Assembly (NCBI RefSeq): GCF_006175945.1
Contig: NZ_VAJL01000001.1
Span: 1,922,001-1,986,000 of the forward strand
Source: Chryseobacterium mulctrae
GTDB lineage: Bacteria > Bacteroidota > Bacteroidia > Flavobacteriales > Weeksellaceae
Direction: 5' to 3'
DNA: 64,000 nt
Shown here: positions 26,097 to 35,819 of the stretch, in pieces
How positions within the stretch are numbered: position 1 is the stretch's first letter
Layout of the letters: each line of letters starts with the position of its first letter
The notes under the pieces: model-generated
Seen by the model: the letters and a program-made list of their open reading frames with translations, nothing else
Databases searched by the model: none
Told to the model about the DNA's origin: nothing
Position numbers and translations under genes: made by a program

Positions 26097-28835
26097 TTAG
26101 AATCTTAAATAAACATTTGTAAAGAAAGTAGTTCCTCTGTCATACCAAAGTTTTGGTCCAAAATATGGTGTTTGTCTCTGAGATTCTTCAAGAACACCGG
26201 GGAAATTAGCCAATCTCCCTTGTTCAAAACCACCTGTAACATAATTTCTGTTGTTCAGAATATTATTTACCGATACACTTATCCCCAATCTGTATTCACC
26301 AATTCTGAAAGATTTTCCTGCATTAGCATTTAACATAAACTGATCATCAAATTTCTTTTGCGCAGTTAATTGCTGAATAAGTTCTGGTGTAACACCTGCA
26401 TAAGGATCATTTGTCCCAGGATCTGTATACATATAAGGAGTCTTATTCAATGCTGAGAAATCAAGATATTGATCCATCAAATAATTTGCCGATGCTCCTA
26501 CCCACCAATATTTAGGTGAATTATATTTTAAACCGAATGAAAATGCTTTTTGTGGAGTTCCTGCGACTTTATAATCTTTGATATTTGCTTTTCCATAACT
26601 TCTATATCTCGATATAGTATTTAAATCATCAAAAGAATATACATCTGGACGATTTGTGTATTTGTATTCCCCAATACTAGCAACTCCAGTTGCATTTAAT
26701 GTTGGTGTAATTTTCACGTCAAAACCAAGCTCTGCACCAATGTATCTTTTATCAACACCCGTCATAGCCTCATTAATCAAAGTATTTGCAGATCCTGTCT
26801 GGTCACTTACCGCAGCATAATATCTAGAAATTTCTGTAGAATTACTTATTTTAGTATAATAACCAGAAAGTCTTAGTTTAAGAACCTGACCTCTCATAAT
26901 ATAGCTTAAATCATTTGAGTTAATGATTTGGTTTTTAACTCCGGGAGTCAAAAAATCTACCGCTCTTGGATTGATGTACAATTCATTCAACGTAGGAGCT
27001 AAGCTAAAGAATGCACCATTATAAACAATAAAGTTTTTACCATTGATCTTGTAAGTCACTTTACCTTTAATACCTGCATCTAAAGCATCATAAATTGCAC
27101 TTTTCCCTTTAGAATTATCTTTAAAAGCAGCAATTCCACTTCTGTAATCACCATCTCTCTGAGATTCTGAGTAAGAACTAAAGATAGATGCTACAACATT
27201 AAATTTGTTGAAATCTACTTCTGTAGAAACATTTAATGAATAGTGATCTTTCAAAAGCTCATAAGAATATTGTGTTCTGTCTCCTACTCTTACTTGTGTA
27301 TTTGTATCATCCGTATTGTATTGCACATCGTTATTGAATGCATTAAGATTATTAGCATAATTCGCTCCTAATAAATCTTTAACCCTTCTGAAGTTATCTG
27401 ATCTTAAATTCTGATAATTAAAGTTAACATTTAATTTCCAGTTTTCTTTTAATCTTGTATCAAAGTGAGAAGCAAAGTTGAACGTTTTATCTCTATTTAC
27501 ATCCTCTACGATTGTATAAACGGCACCTCTTTGAGAGCCATCCATATTTTGATTGTTAAGGTAGTTTGCCTGATAAAGACTATTCCAGTCGATTTGTGAC
27601 TGAGCTCTGAATTCGTCAGCTGTTAAAAGACCATAACTTGGTAATTTTCTGTAATAAGTAGGGTTTGGATCTGCTGCGTGGAACCAGTCTAGCCTACTTC
27701 TTGCATCGCTTCCGATTTGGTAAGAAACTGTATTGATCCAGTTTGAATTTTTACCGATCTTCAAATAATCAGTAAGCATAAACATCGGTTCGAATACTTT
27801 TCTGATTCTTGAGTTTCTCTTTTCACCATCTTGCCATCCCCAGTATGAGTTGTAATCTTTACCCATAATGTCATAAACTTCCTGAGTATTTGGAGAATTT
27901 GATGCTCTATAAGTAGGAGAACCAAAACCAGTGAAGTTAATTGAATGTCTTTCGCTGAATTTTTTCTCAACTGAAGCAAAATAAGCATAAGCATCTTGGT
28001 AAACACCATCGATGATTGCCTGATCTCCCCATCTTCTGCTTCCAGAAACTGTAAAGGCCCAACCATTTTTAGTCATTCCTGAAGAATAAGTTGCCATTGC
28101 TCTGTGCAAATAACTTCTATTCGTAAATGAATAGGCTAAAGATGTCTGTTTTCTGTAAGAAGAAGCTCTTGTATTGTAATAAGCAACACCTCCTAAATTA
28201 CCGAAAGCATATTCTGAAGGGGTAATGTTATCTACATTTTCATAAGGATATCTTGTTACATCATTCAAACCACCCCAGTTGTTGAAGTCAATTCTTCCAT
28301 CATCATTTTTAGACATCGAAACACCATTAAACATTACGTCTTCGAAACGGTTATCTACCCCTCTCGGTCTGAACCAATATGCTCCCAATTCAAAAGCAGA
28401 AACATTTTGAAATGCATCTCTACCTGAGCTCAAAAGCCCTACAGTAGGCTGCATTGCAGATCCTCCGTCTTCAGTATCAGTTGCAGAGTCATCAATCACA
28501 ACAACTCCGGCATCTGTTCCCAAACTATTGTTTAGCACAATAACACCTAAGTCTTTTCTTTTCTCATCGGCTGTTACATCAAACTCTAAGATTTTAGATT
28601 CAAAATTTGGTTTTGTAACTGTAATAAGATAATGTCCTGGCTTCAAATCTACAAACTGGAAGTAACCGATTTTGTCTGCAGTTACATCATCGACAGATTG
28701 TTCAAGATCAACCTCTGCTCTCTCTACAGGCTTACCATCCTGACCTTTAACATACGCATAAACAGTAGTTTGCGCATAATAATAAGAGGCAGGTAATAGT
28801 GTAAACAAAGAGATTAGGGATAGTTTTTTAATCAT
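26097..28835 (-). CDS. TonB-dependent receptor with N-terminal carboxypeptidase-like domain
   Basis: 912 residues. A signal peptide is followed by a carboxypeptidase regulatory-like domain at about 24-105 (VKGQDGKPVERAEVDLEQ, GYFQFVDLKPGHYLITV). Next comes a plug-type region with RGVDNRFEDVMFNGVSM and NITPSEYAFGNLGGVAYYNT, then a long barrel ending TNVYLRF. The partner is a DUF5689 lipoprotein, not SusD. The divergent gene at 29074 encodes a secreted nuclease/phosphatase-fold enzyme, so the trio may take up a nucleotide or phosphate product. Substrate unproven. Confidence 0.9.
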   Translation of the reverse strand: MIKKLSLISLFTLLPASYYYAQTTVYAYVKGQDGKPVERAEVDLEQSVDDVTADKIGYFQFVDLKPGHYLITVTKPNFESKILEFDVTADEKRKDLGVIVLNNSLGTDAGVVVIDDSATDTEDGGSAMQPTVGLLSSGRDAFQNVSAFELGAYWFRPRGVDNRFEDVMFNGVSMSKNDDGRIDFNNWGGLNDVTRYPYENVDNITPSEYAFGNLGGVAYYNTRASSYRKQTSLAYSFTNRSYLHRAMATYSSGMTKNGWAFTVSGSRRWGDQAIIDGVYQDAYAYFASVEKKFSERHSINFTGFGSPTYRASNSPNTQEVYDIMGKDYNSYWGWQDGEKRNSRIRKVFEPMFMLTDYLKIGKNSNWINTVSYQIGSDARSRLDWFHAADPNPTYYRKLPSYGLLTADEFRAQSQIDWNSLYQANYLNNQNMDGSQRGAVYTIVEDVNRDKTFNFASHFDTRLKENWKLNVNFNYQNLRSDNFRRVKDLLGANYANNLNAFNNDVQYNTDDTNTQVRVGDRTQYSYELLKDHYSLNVSTEVDFNKFNVVASIFSSYSESQRDGDYRSGIAAFKDNSKGKSAIYDALDAGIKGKVTYKINGKNFIVYNGAFFSLAPTLNELYINPRAVDFLTPGVKNQIINSNDLSYIMRGQVLKLRLSGYYTKISNSTEISRYYAAVSDQTGSANTLINEAMTGVDKRYIGAELGFDVKITPTLNATGVASIGEYKYTNRPDVYSFDDLNTISRYRSYGKANIKDYKVAGTPQKAFSFGLKYNSPKYWWVGASANYLMDQYLDFSALNKTPYMYTDPGTNDPYAGVTPELIQQLTAQKKFDDQFMLNANAGKSFRIGEYRLGISVSVNNILNNRNYVTGGFEQGRLANFPGVLEESQRQTPYFGPKLWYDRGTTFFTNVYLRF

Positions 28836-28875
28836 AATAAACTTATTTTTTACACCTTCTTTATTTAAGGGGCAA

Positions 28876-28883
28876 CAAATTTA
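28876..28883 (-). promoter_or_regulatory. -7 box of the TonB-DUF5689 operon (TAAATTTG)
   Basis: Exact TAnnTTTG on the minus strand, 40 bases before the ATG, leaving a leader of about 36 bases. Confidence 0.55.
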
Positions 28884-29073
28884 GGATTATTTTCATTAAC
28901 TAAAACATTTTTAGTACTTTATTCTATTAATTATTCTTAACACTTAATAATACCCTCAATAAAAAGTCAGTATTATGATTTAATTCAAAAATGCTTCTTA
29001 AGATTAATTTAATCTCTAAATGATTTTAAAATTTGTAATTTTAGCCCCTCAATTTTTTGAATATTTGAACAAC

Positions 29074-30273
29074 ATGAAAAAATATCTTATCATTTTTGCG
29101 GTATTGTGTTTTAATTTTGGGTTTTCTCAGCAGAAACAAGTTAAAAGAGCGGCCGTAGCTTTCCTGAATGTAGAAAATCTTTGGGACACTATTGCGTCTG
29201 CAGATTATATTGACGGAACACTTCCTTTTTCTAATCCTAAATTTCACAGAAGCGTACCTATCGATTCTCTGAAGTTTTTGGAAACAACTGAAGACTACAA
29301 GGGAGAATGGAGCAATGAACTTTTAGTTGGAAAGAAAGTAATTCGTCATCAAATTTTAGCTACCGACTTTACAGCAAACAGCCCAAAAAGATGGGGAACG
29401 AAATACTACAACCAAAAATTAGCTAACGAAGCAAAGGTAATTTCTGAGCTTGGAAGACAGTACACCAACGACAACCCTGCAATTTGTGGTTTAATTGAGG
29501 TAGAAAACAGACAGGTAATTGAAGACCTTATTAAGCAACCTGTTTTAGCAAAAAGCAATTATGGAATTGTGCACTACAATTCTTACGATGCAAGAGGAAT
29601 TGACATTGCAATTATTTATCAGAAAAACAGATTTGTAGTTCAGAACACTTATACTAAAGAAATAAAAATCTATAATGAAGATGGTAAAAGACAATACACA
29701 AGAGATGTTTTGGTAGCAATCGGACTTTTAGATGGTGAAAAAATTGCAGTTTTTATGAATCACTGGCCTTCAAGAAGTGGTGGTGAAGCTGCTTCCCTGC
29801 CAAAAAGAAATGCTGCTGCTGCCGTTTTGAAAGCGGAAATGGATAAATTATCTGCAGAATTTCCCGGAATTAAATTAATTTCAATGGGTGATTACAATGA
29901 CGATCCGGTAAGTCCGAGTTTGAAAAAACATTTAGGTGCAGTAGAAAATCCTGAAGATTTATCTGATAAAACTCCTTACTATAATTTAATGTACAAATTA
30001 TATAAAGCAGGAGTTGCTTCTTTAGCCTATAGAGACGCTCCGAATTTATTTGATCAGATTATCGTTTCTCAGAATTTATATTCAAAAGAAAAATTGACTC
30101 CTACTTACAGTATTTTTAAAGCAGAAATCTATGCCCCGTCTTATTTAGTTAATAAAGAAGGACAATGGAAAGGTTACCCGCTTCGTTCTTGGGATGGTGA
30201 CAGATTCACCGGTGGTTACAGCGATCACTTCCCGGCTGTATCGGTTCTTCAGAAAGAATACATCAAAAAATAA
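29074..30273 (+). CDS. Secreted endonuclease/exonuclease/phosphatase family protein
   Basis: 399 residues from the ATG at 29074, which begins a clean signal peptide (MKKYLIIFAVLCFNFGFSQQ); the frame is open for 18 codons upstream. EEP catalytic motifs are complete: FLNVENLWD (Asn), LIEVENRQ (metal-binding Glu), YDARGIDIAIIY (Tyr/Asp region), MNHWPSR (catalytic His), GDYNDDP (Asp/Asn) and SDHFPAV (Asp-His). It should cut phosphodiester or phosphomonoester bonds outside the cytoplasm, such as extracellular DNA or nucleotides. It is divergent from the TonB-DUF5689 operon. Confidence 0.9.
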   Translation: MKKYLIIFAVLCFNFGFSQQKQVKRAAVAFLNVENLWDTIASADYIDGTLPFSNPKFHRSVPIDSLKFLETTEDYKGEWSNELLVGKKVIRHQILATDFTANSPKRWGTKYYNQKLANEAKVISELGRQYTNDNPAICGLIEVENRQVIEDLIKQPVLAKSNYGIVHYNSYDARGIDIAIIYQKNRFVVQNTYTKEIKIYNEDGKRQYTRDVLVAIGLLDGEKIAVFMNHWPSRSGGEAASLPKRNAAAAVLKAEMDKLSAEFPGIKLISMGDYNDDPVSPSLKKHLGAVENPEDLSDKTPYYNLMYKLYKAGVASLAYRDAPNLFDQIIVSQNLYSKEKLTPTYSIFKAEIYAPSYLVNKEGQWKGYPLRSWDGDRFTGGYSDHFPAVSVLQKEYIKK

Positions 30274-30277
30274 AACA

Positions 30278-30305
30278 AGGCACTCTATTTGGAGTGCTTT
30301 TTTTG
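30278..30305 (+). terminator. Intrinsic terminator of the EEP gene
   Basis: GCACTC pairs with GAGTGC around TATTTG, followed by seven T. Confidence 0.85.
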
Positions 30306-30320
30306 TGTAAATTACTCATT

Positions 30321-30740
30321 ATGAAAAATTTAATCATCATATTATTTACAGTTCTTATTCCATTACATTCATTCGCTCAGAATAATCCTAAAAACGAAAA
30401 GAAAGATTCTACAATGAAACCATCAAAAAACGATGATGGAGAATGGGATCTGATTGTAATCGACACTCAGTTTGATTATTTTATGAATGCTATTGCAAGA
30501 CCAATGAATCAGTATACTGAAGCTAATTTGAAAAGTAGAAATGCAATTTTGGTCAATGAATGGAATTCTTATTTCATGTCGGGAAGATATCATAATATCA
30601 TTGAATCTTCAATAGATTATGACCCAAGAGAGAAATACGGAATTAAATTTGAGTACAAACTGTATCAGGTTTTCGCCTATGTTAATTGGAAGTACAAACT
30701 GAGAATGAATGGATTGAGCGCAAGTGACACATTCAGGTAA
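30321..30740 (+). CDS. Small secreted protein, DUF6146-like
   Basis: 139 residues from the ATG at 30321 (a GTG 27 bases earlier lies in the terminator). A signal peptide ending FAQ precedes a short charged linker. The body has EWDLIVIDTQFDYFM, a conserved SRNAILVNEWNSYF stretch, an IDYDPREKYGIKFEYKLYQ core and a C-terminal tail. This pattern (a variable start, then W-D-L-I-V, Y-D-P) matches the uncharacterised Bacteroidota family DUF6146. No catalytic motif is visible. Convergent with sodA across a shared terminator. Confidence 0.75.
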   Translation: MKNLIIILFTVLIPLHSFAQNNPKNEKKDSTMKPSKNDDGEWDLIVIDTQFDYFMNAIARPMNQYTEANLKSRNAILVNEWNSYFMSGRYHNIIESSIDYDPREKYGIKFEYKLYQVFAYVNWKYKLRMNGLSASDTFR

Positions 30741-30741
30741 T

Positions 30742-30775
30742 AAAAAAAGGTTCAGAAAATTCTGAACCTTTTTTT
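30742..30775. terminator. Bidirectional terminator between the DUF6146-like gene and sodA
   Basis: A long perfect palindrome, AAAGGTTCAGAA with TTCTGAACCTTT, has A and T runs on both sides. Confidence 0.9.
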
Positions 30776-30793
30776 ATTTGAAGTAATAGAAGA

Positions 30794-31390
30794 TTATTTG
30801 TTGAATAATTCTTCTACTTTATCCCAGTTTACAACATCGAAGAAGGCAGATACATAATCAGGTCTTCTGTTTTGATAATTTAAATAATAAGCGTGCTCCC
30901 AAACATCCAATCCTAAAACCGGAGTTCCTTTTGCATCAGCAACAGGCATTAATGGATTGTCTTGGTTTGGAGTAGAAGTTACAGAAACAGATCCGTCTTC
31001 ATTTTTCACCAACCAAGCCCATCCTGAACCAAATCTTGTTTTAGCAGCTTCAGAAAAATCATTTTTGAATTTTTCAAAACCACCATAATTTTCGATAGCA
31101 GCTTTTACGCTCCCTACAGGCTCTTTGCTTCCTCCTGGAGTTAAAATCTCCCAGAAAAGAGAGTGGTTGAAGTGACCACCACCGTTATTTCTTACAGCAG
31201 GTTTTTCAACACCCGTTCTGCAGATTTCTTCGATAGACAATCCTTCAAGATCAGTTCCTTCGATTGCTTTATTTAAGTTATCAACATACGCTTGGTGATG
31301 TTTTGAATGGTGGATTTCCATTGTTTTTGCATCAATTGTTGGCTCTAAAGCTTCGTAAGCATATCCTAATTTTGGTAATTCAAATGACAT
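30794..31390 (-). CDS. sodA: Superoxide dismutase (Fe/Mn type)
   Basis: 198 residues from the ATG at 31390 ([17 protein letters not shown], the standard family start; nine upstream codons are open). It converts superoxide to peroxide and oxygen in the cytoplasm. Metal ligands: His27 in EIHHSKHH, His76 in [11 protein letters not shown], Asp162 and His166 in [11 protein letters not shown]. The choice of Mn or Fe is not certain from sequence. Single gene with its own promoter. Confidence 0.95.
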   Translation of the reverse strand: MSFELPKLGYAYEALEPTIDAKTMEIHHSKHHQAYVDNLNKAIEGTDLEGLSIEEICRTGVEKPAVRNNGGGHFNHSLFWEILTPGGSKEPVGSVKAAIENYGGFEKFKNDFSEAAKTRFGSGWAWLVKNEDGSVSVTSTPNQDNPLMPVADAKGTPVLGLDVWEHAYYLNYQNRRPDYVSAFFDVVNWDKVEELFNK

Positions 31391-31414
31391 AAGTTTATTT
31401 TTAATGTTATGACT

Positions 31415-31422
31415 CAAAGTTA
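31415..31422 (-). promoter_or_regulatory. sodA -7 box (TAACTTTG)
   Basis: Exact TAnnTTTG on the minus strand, 24 bases before the ATG. Confidence 0.55.
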
Positions 31423-31526
31423 GCCAATATTCAAGCCAATATCAAAAATTGAAGATTACTTTAATAAATCTTTAACATTGATAATAACAAAAAGGTGTCT
31501 AAATGTCGATAAATCCATTATTTTTT

Positions 31527-31534
31527 TAAATTTG
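31527..31534 (+). promoter_or_regulatory. -7 box of the lipoprotein gene, 5 bases before the start
   Basis: TAAATTTG followed by TCGTT and the ATG at 31540. Predicts a leaderless mRNA. Confidence 0.55.
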
Positions 31535-31539
31535 TCGTT

Positions 31540-32133
31540 ATGAAGAAAATTTATACAATCTCTGCATTATTTTTATTATTGATAAGCTGTAACTCTGACC
31601 GTATTTCTAAAGATGAATACGCTTTACTCAATGAATCAGTCAGCGAAATTCTAAAGCCATACGGAATGACCTATCTTTCACAGGATGAAATGAATGAAAT
31701 TGCCGCCAATAACGGAATTGATTTAAACAGAACGATGAATGAAAAAGATGCAAAAATCATTGAAGACGCAATTGCAATGAGAAGAAAATTTGAGTTTGCT
31801 ATTTCCGACAGCATCGAAGCTTCTTCTGCGAAAAGTAACGTATACCGTTCTCTTTTAGAATTAGATAGCATTGTTCCCGCAAAAGAAAATTTAAAAGCAA
31901 CGAGTTTAGATTTAACTAAAATAAAATTCCCTGAAAATTACGAGAAGGTAGAAAAACCAAGCGAAAATGGCGAATTTCTTGGCAAGATCACTTTAAGCAG
32001 ACCCATCATCGACAAATCGGGCGAGAAGGCAATTATTTATTATCAGAAATGTAAGAACATTACCGGTAACGATTGTATGCCAAGATTTATCCGCTTCCGA
32101 AAAATTCATAACGAATGGGTTAAAAGAAGTTAA
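31540..32133 (+). CDS. Unrecognised lipoprotein
   Basis: 197 residues. A lipoprotein signal (MKKIYTISALFLLLISC) has its lipobox Cys at 17. The mature part is mostly charged helix (about 25-110), then a segment with KIKFPENYEKVEKP and a C-terminal beta-rich part (EKAIIYYQKCKNITGNDCMPRFIRFRKIHNEW) containing two Cys that could form a disulfide. I do not recognise the family. It is single, between sodA and rho, ending at a shared terminator. Confidence 0.7.
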   Translation: MKKIYTISALFLLLISCNSDRISKDEYALLNESVSEILKPYGMTYLSQDEMNEIAANNGIDLNRTMNEKDAKIIEDAIAMRRKFEFAISDSIEASSAKSNVYRSLLELDSIVPAKENLKATSLDLTKIKFPENYEKVEKPSENGEFLGKITLSRPIIDKSGEKAIIYYQKCKNITGNDCMPRFIRFRKIHNEWVKRS

Positions 32134-32136
32134 TAC

Positions 32137-32168
32137 AAAAAAGCAGTCAAAATTTTGACTGCTTTTAT
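32137..32168. terminator. Bidirectional terminator between the lipoprotein gene and rho
   Basis: AAAAGCAGTCAAAA pairs perfectly with TTTTGACTGCTTTT. Confidence 0.9.
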
Positions 32169-32190
32169 ATTTTTAAAGTAAAATACTTTA

Positions 32191-34077
32191 TTATCTGTTC
32201 ATCGACATCAAGAACTCTTCGTTATTTAAAGTTCCTCTGATGTTTTTGTTGACAAATTCCATTGCTTCGATAGGATTCATCTCTGAAAGATACTTTCTGA
32301 AAATCCACATTCTCTGTGAAGTTACCTCATCAAGCAATAAATCGTCTCTTCTTGTACTTGAAGAAACCAAATCGATGGCAGGATAAATTCTTCTGTTCGC
32401 AATTTTTCTGTCTAACTGAAGCTCCATGTTTCCGGTACCTTTGAATTCCTCAAAAATAACCTCATCCATTTTAGAACCTGTATCAATTAAAGCAGTTGCG
32501 ATAATCGTTAACGATCCTCCGTTTTCAATTTTTCTTGCAGCTCCGAAGAATCTTTTTGGTTTGTGAAGAGCATTTGCATCAACACCACCAGAAAGTACTT
32601 TTCCAGAAGCAGGAGTTACGGTATTGTAAGCTCTCGCCAATCTTGTAATTGAATCTAAAAGAATCACCACATCATGGCCACATTCTACCATTCTCTGAGC
32701 TTTCGCTAAAACAAGGTTAGCCACTTTTACGTGTTTATCTGCAGCTTCGTCAAATGTAGAAGCAATTACTTCTGCATTTACGCTTCTTTCCATGTCGGTA
32801 ACTTCTTCAGGACGTTCGTCGATCAAAAGAACCATCATATAAACTTCTGGGTGATTGGCTGCGATAGAGTTTGCAATATCTTTAAGCAACATTGTTTTAC
32901 CGGTTTTCGGCTGAGCAACGATCATCGCTCTTTGCCCTTTTCCGATAGGTGCAAAAAGATCTACAATTCTTGTTGACATCGTAGAATTATCTCCCGAAAG
33001 ATTAAATTTCTCTTCAGGGAATAATGGCGTAAGATATTCAAAAGCAACACGATCTTTAATATATGCTAAATCGCGACCGTTAACTTCTGTTGGTTTTAGT
33101 AATGAGAAATATTTTTCACCTTCTTTCGGAAGTCTTACAATTCCTCTTACGGTATCTCCGGTTTTTAAACCAAAATTTCTGATCTGTGCTGTAGAAACAT
33201 ACACATCATCCGGTGAAGAAATATAAGAGAAGTCTGATGAACGTAAAAATCCGTAGTTGTCTGGTAAAATTTCTAAAACCCCTTCAATACTAACCATTCC
33301 GTCGAAGCTGAACTCTTTTTTCTGTTCGTGCTGCTCCTCGTGTCTTTCAGGCCTTTCAGCATGTTGCTGTCTGTTCTGATTAGGATTTTGGTTTTGATTA
33401 GGGTTGTTTTGATTAGAATTCTGATTTTGGTTATTGTTCTGATTTCTATTTTGAGAATTTCCACTGTTTTGTTGTGGATGGTTTTGACCTTTTTGTTGTT
33501 GAGGCTGACCTTGTTGTGCTTGTTGCGGTCTTTTAGGTCTTTCCTCTTTAGCTTGTGCAGGTGCATTTGGCTGAGAATCTATATTTAAAGGAAGTTCTAT
33601 TGTTCCTTTTGCTTCAATTTCACTGCTTTGCGCAGGAGGCGAAACTCTTTTTCTTTTTTGTCTGTTGTTAGAAGGAGCAGCTTTCTCTTCAGCTTCAGTC
33701 TGTGGTATTTCTGCTTTTACTTCTTCTACAGGAACTTCTTCTGTTTTAATAACTTCCGGCTCTTTTGCAGGCTGAGTTTCTTTTGGCTCAGTTTCAGCTT
33801 TTGGTTCTACCTTAGGTTTTGCGGTCTTTTTAGGAGCAGCCTTTTTAGGAGCTGGTTTAGTTACCTTCTCTGCCGGTTGTTCCTCTACAACAACAGTCGG
33901 TGTTTCTGTGGTATTGAAATAATCTTTTGTAACTTTAGGGTTGGAAGCCTGAAAATCTAGAATAGCAAAAATTTTATCATTTTCATTGCTGGTTCTTGCA
34001 ACCTTAACGCCCAAATCTTTTAAGATTTTAGTCAATTCCGTTACAGATTTTGACCTTAACGTTTCTATGTTAAACAT
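32191..34077 (-). CDS. rho: Transcription termination factor Rho with a long disordered insert
   Basis: 628 residues against 419 in E. coli. It is the hexameric RNA-dependent ATPase that ends transcription. An N-terminal SAP-like helical unit (1-55) is followed by a low-complexity stretch of about 200 residues: first Glu/Lys/Pro/Ala-rich (60-135), then Gln/Asn-rich (about 184-240). Next come the cold-shock-type RNA-binding domain (about 259-325, with [15 protein letters not shown]) and the motor, with Walker A QPKTGKT at 389-395 and the Q-loop region near [21 protein letters not shown]. Bacteroidota Rho proteins are known to carry such inserts. Confidence 0.96.
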   Translation of the reverse strand: MFNIETLRSKSVTELTKILKDLGVKVARTSNENDKIFAILDFQASNPKVTKDYFNTTETPTVVVEEQPAEKVTKPAPKKAAPKKTAKPKVEPKAETEPKETQPAKEPEVIKTEEVPVEEVKAEIPQTEAEEKAAPSNNRQKRKRVSPPAQSSEIEAKGTIELPLNIDSQPNAPAQAKEERPKRPQQAQQGQPQQQKGQNHPQQNSGNSQNRNQNNNQNQNSNQNNPNQNQNPNQNRQQHAERPERHEEQHEQKKEFSFDGMVSIEGVLEILPDNYGFLRSSDFSYISSPDDVYVSTAQIRNFGLKTGDTVRGIVRLPKEGEKYFSLLKPTEVNGRDLAYIKDRVAFEYLTPLFPEEKFNLSGDNSTMSTRIVDLFAPIGKGQRAMIVAQPKTGKTMLLKDIANSIAANHPEVYMMVLLIDERPEEVTDMERSVNAEVIASTFDEAADKHVKVANLVLAKAQRMVECGHDVVILLDSITRLARAYNTVTPASGKVLSGGVDANALHKPKRFFGAARKIENGGSLTIIATALIDTGSKMDEVIFEEFKGTGNMELQLDRKIANRRIYPAIDLVSSSTRRDDLLLDEVTSQRMWIFRKYLSEMNPIEAMEFVNKNIRGTLNNEEFLMSMNR

Positions 34078-34156
34078 ATTTAATGTAAAAATGTAATTAG
34101 TTGTGAGTAAGAAAAGTAAGTCGGGTGACTTTTGTTTTCAAGTACATTGTATGTTG

Positions 34157-34164
34157 CAAATCTA
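34157..34164 (-). promoter_or_regulatory. rho -7 box (TAGATTTG)
   Basis: Exact TAnnTTTG on the minus strand, 79 bases before the ATG; the long leader may allow Rho autoregulation. Confidence 0.5.
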
Positions 34165-34195
34165 CACTTATTTTTGAATTGTGCAAAATTTATGT

Positions 34196-34203
34196 TATTT
34201 TTG
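34196..34203 (+). promoter_or_regulatory. -7 box of the DUF4293 gene (TATTTTTG)
   Basis: Exact TAnnTTTG, 19 bases before the ATG, divergent from the rho promoter. Confidence 0.5.
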
Positions 34204-34222
34204 CTTCTGAATTTGAAATTCT

Positions 34223-34612
34223 ATGTTACAGAGAATACAGACCATTTGGATTTTGCTGTCTGTTTTAGCAGCAGCTTTCTTATATATTACGGGACAAGAT
34301 GTAGATGTTTTCGGAAAAAATCCGATTATCAGTATCTCGTCAATTGTTTTAGTTTTGGTAGGAGCATTGAGTTTATTCAGTTTTAAAAACAGAAAAAGAC
34401 AAATCTTGCTGAATAATATCAGCATCATTATAAACGCTTTGTTGATTGGTGTATTGGTGTACTGGATGCAAAACTTATCCGGAGGAATAGATTTTCCTGA
34501 GAAGGGTATTGAGCCGGTTTTCCCATCGATTGCGGTAATTTGTTTGTTTTTGGCAAATATTTTTATCAAGAAAGATGAGAGGCTCGTAAAATCTGTAGAC
34601 AGACTACGATAA
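34223..34612 (+). CDS. DUF4293 membrane protein
   Basis: 129 residues with four membrane helices. The start MLQRIQTIWILLSVL, the central FKNRKRQILLNNISII and the ending FIKKDERLVKSVDRLR are characteristic of DUF4293, a family of unknown function that is often divergent from rho in Bacteroidota, as here. The Cys and charged residues expected of an enzyme are lacking. A terminator follows. Confidence 0.88.
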   Translation: MLQRIQTIWILLSVLAAAFLYITGQDVDVFGKNPIISISSIVLVLVGALSLFSFKNRKRQILLNNISIIINALLIGVLVYWMQNLSGGIDFPEKGIEPVFPSIAVICLFLANIFIKKDERLVKSVDRLR

Positions 34613-34636
34613 CCTTACAACGATTTTTTGAGTGAG

Positions 34637-34667
34637 AACAGCTTCCTTTTGGGAGCTGTTTTTTTTA
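34637..34667 (+). terminator. Intrinsic terminator of the DUF4293 gene
   Basis: AACAGCTTCC pairs with GGGAGCTGTT (one wobble) followed by a T run. Confidence 0.8.
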
Positions 34668-34669
34668 TT

Positions 34670-34761
34670 TCCCAGAGATTTACGCAGATGATTAAAACAA
34701 AATAATATTATTAATTTCAGATAGAGAATAAAATCTGTGAGAATCCGTGAAATCTGTGGGA
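34670..34761. repeat. REP-like inverted repeat (CCCAnAGATTT family)
   Basis: The left arm TCCCAGAGATTTACGCAGAT begins at 34670. The right arm at 34731-34761 is the approximate inverted copy (AATCTGTGAGAATCCGTG then AAATCTGTGGGA). A/T-rich sequence separates the arms. Resembles dispersed flavobacterial intergenic repeats. Confidence 0.65.
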
Positions 34762-34845
34762 TGTAAATAAATTAAGATTACTTGCAACATTTTATATAAA
34801 ACCGCTACTTATTCAATTAGTATAAAGAAATAATATAATTTAAAT

Positions 34846-35769
34846 ATGAAAAAACTAATCTATCTTTCCCTATCATTTTTCGCAACTTCGGCTTTTGCAC
34901 AGGATGTTTCCGAAGAGAGAGTAAAAACCGTCATCACAACTCTGGCTTCAGATGAAATGAAAGGCCGCGAAATTGGAACTCCGGAAAATGACAAAGCTGC
35001 AGAATACATTTCACAACTTTTTAAAGAAAACAATCTGGAATATTGTACAGGCAATTCTTATCTCGTTCCTTTTAATTATAAAGGAAAAACAGCTTACAAT
35101 GTTTGCGCAGTTAAAAAAGGAAAATCTGAAAAATTTTTAGGATTTACTGGTCACTTTGATCATATCGGAGTAAGCAATAAATCCGGGGACAATATTAACA
35201 ATGGCGCAGATGACAACGCAAGCGGAATCACGACTTTGGTAGGTATCGCCGATTATTTTAAAAATAAAAAACCCGACTTCTCAATGGTTTTCATGGCATT
35301 TAATGGAGAAGAAAAAGGAATGTTGGGTTCAATCGCTATTTCTGAAGACAAAAAGCTAGATCACATCTACAATAATCTTTCAGCGTTATTTAATTTTGAA
35401 ATGGTTGCCACAGAAGCTGAGTTTGGAAAAAACACAGTCTTTATTACCGGTGATGAGTTTTCTGACCTTGATGAATTGTTTAATAAAAATGCGGTAAACG
35501 GATTAAAAATTTATCCCGATCCTTATGCGAAGCAACAATTATTTTACAGATCAGACAATGTAAGCTTTGTGAAAAAGAAAATTATTGCCCATTCTATTTC
35601 CACTGCAGACATGAGCAAAATTACTCATTATCATCAGGCAAACGATGATATGAGCATTGTAAATTCTGAAAATATGACGCAGATTATCAATAACTTTGCA
35701 AAAACTTTAGAGAAATTAAGCCCTAAAAATTTCAATCCGAAGTATAATGATAAAGTAAATTTCAATTAA
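34846..35769 (+). CDS. Secreted M28 family metallopeptidase
   Basis: 307 residues with signal peptide (MKKLIYLSLSFFATSAFAQ). The two-zinc site of M28 aminopeptidases is visible: GHFDHIG (His), NNGADDNASG (bridging Asp), NGEEKGMLGS (Glu pair) and the late His in HYHQANDD. The likely role is release of N-terminal amino acids from peptides in the periplasm or medium. Single gene, followed after 50 bases by the ABC exporter gene. Confidence 0.9.
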   Translation: MKKLIYLSLSFFATSAFAQDVSEERVKTVITTLASDEMKGREIGTPENDKAAEYISQLFKENNLEYCTGNSYLVPFNYKGKTAYNVCAVKKGKSEKFLGFTGHFDHIGVSNKSGDNINNGADDNASGITTLVGIADYFKNKKPDFSMVFMAFNGEEKGMLGSIAISEDKKLDHIYNNLSALFNFEMVATEAEFGKNTVFITGDEFSDLDELFNKNAVNGLKIYPDPYAKQQLFYRSDNVSFVKKKIIAHSISTADMSKITHYHQANDDMSIVNSENMTQIINNFAKTLEKLSPKNFNPKYNDKVNFN

Positions 35770-35794
35770 AAACGTCTTATCATTATATTTTAAT

Positions 35795-35802
35795 TAATTT
35801 TG
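35795..35802 (+). promoter_or_regulatory. -7 box of the ABC exporter gene (TAATTTTG)
   Basis: Exact TAnnTTTG, 17 bases before the ATG. Confidence 0.45.
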
Positions 35803-35819
35803 CTTTCCAATTTTATTGA

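Noticed and set aside
29020..29073. Upstream extension of the EEP nuclease to base 29020
   Set aside because: The added residues precede a clean signal peptide that starts at 29074.
33273..33960. Long alternative frames opposite and beside the Rho insert
   Set aside because: They arise from the low-complexity Gln/Asn and Glu/Lys codons; they have no start context or family match.
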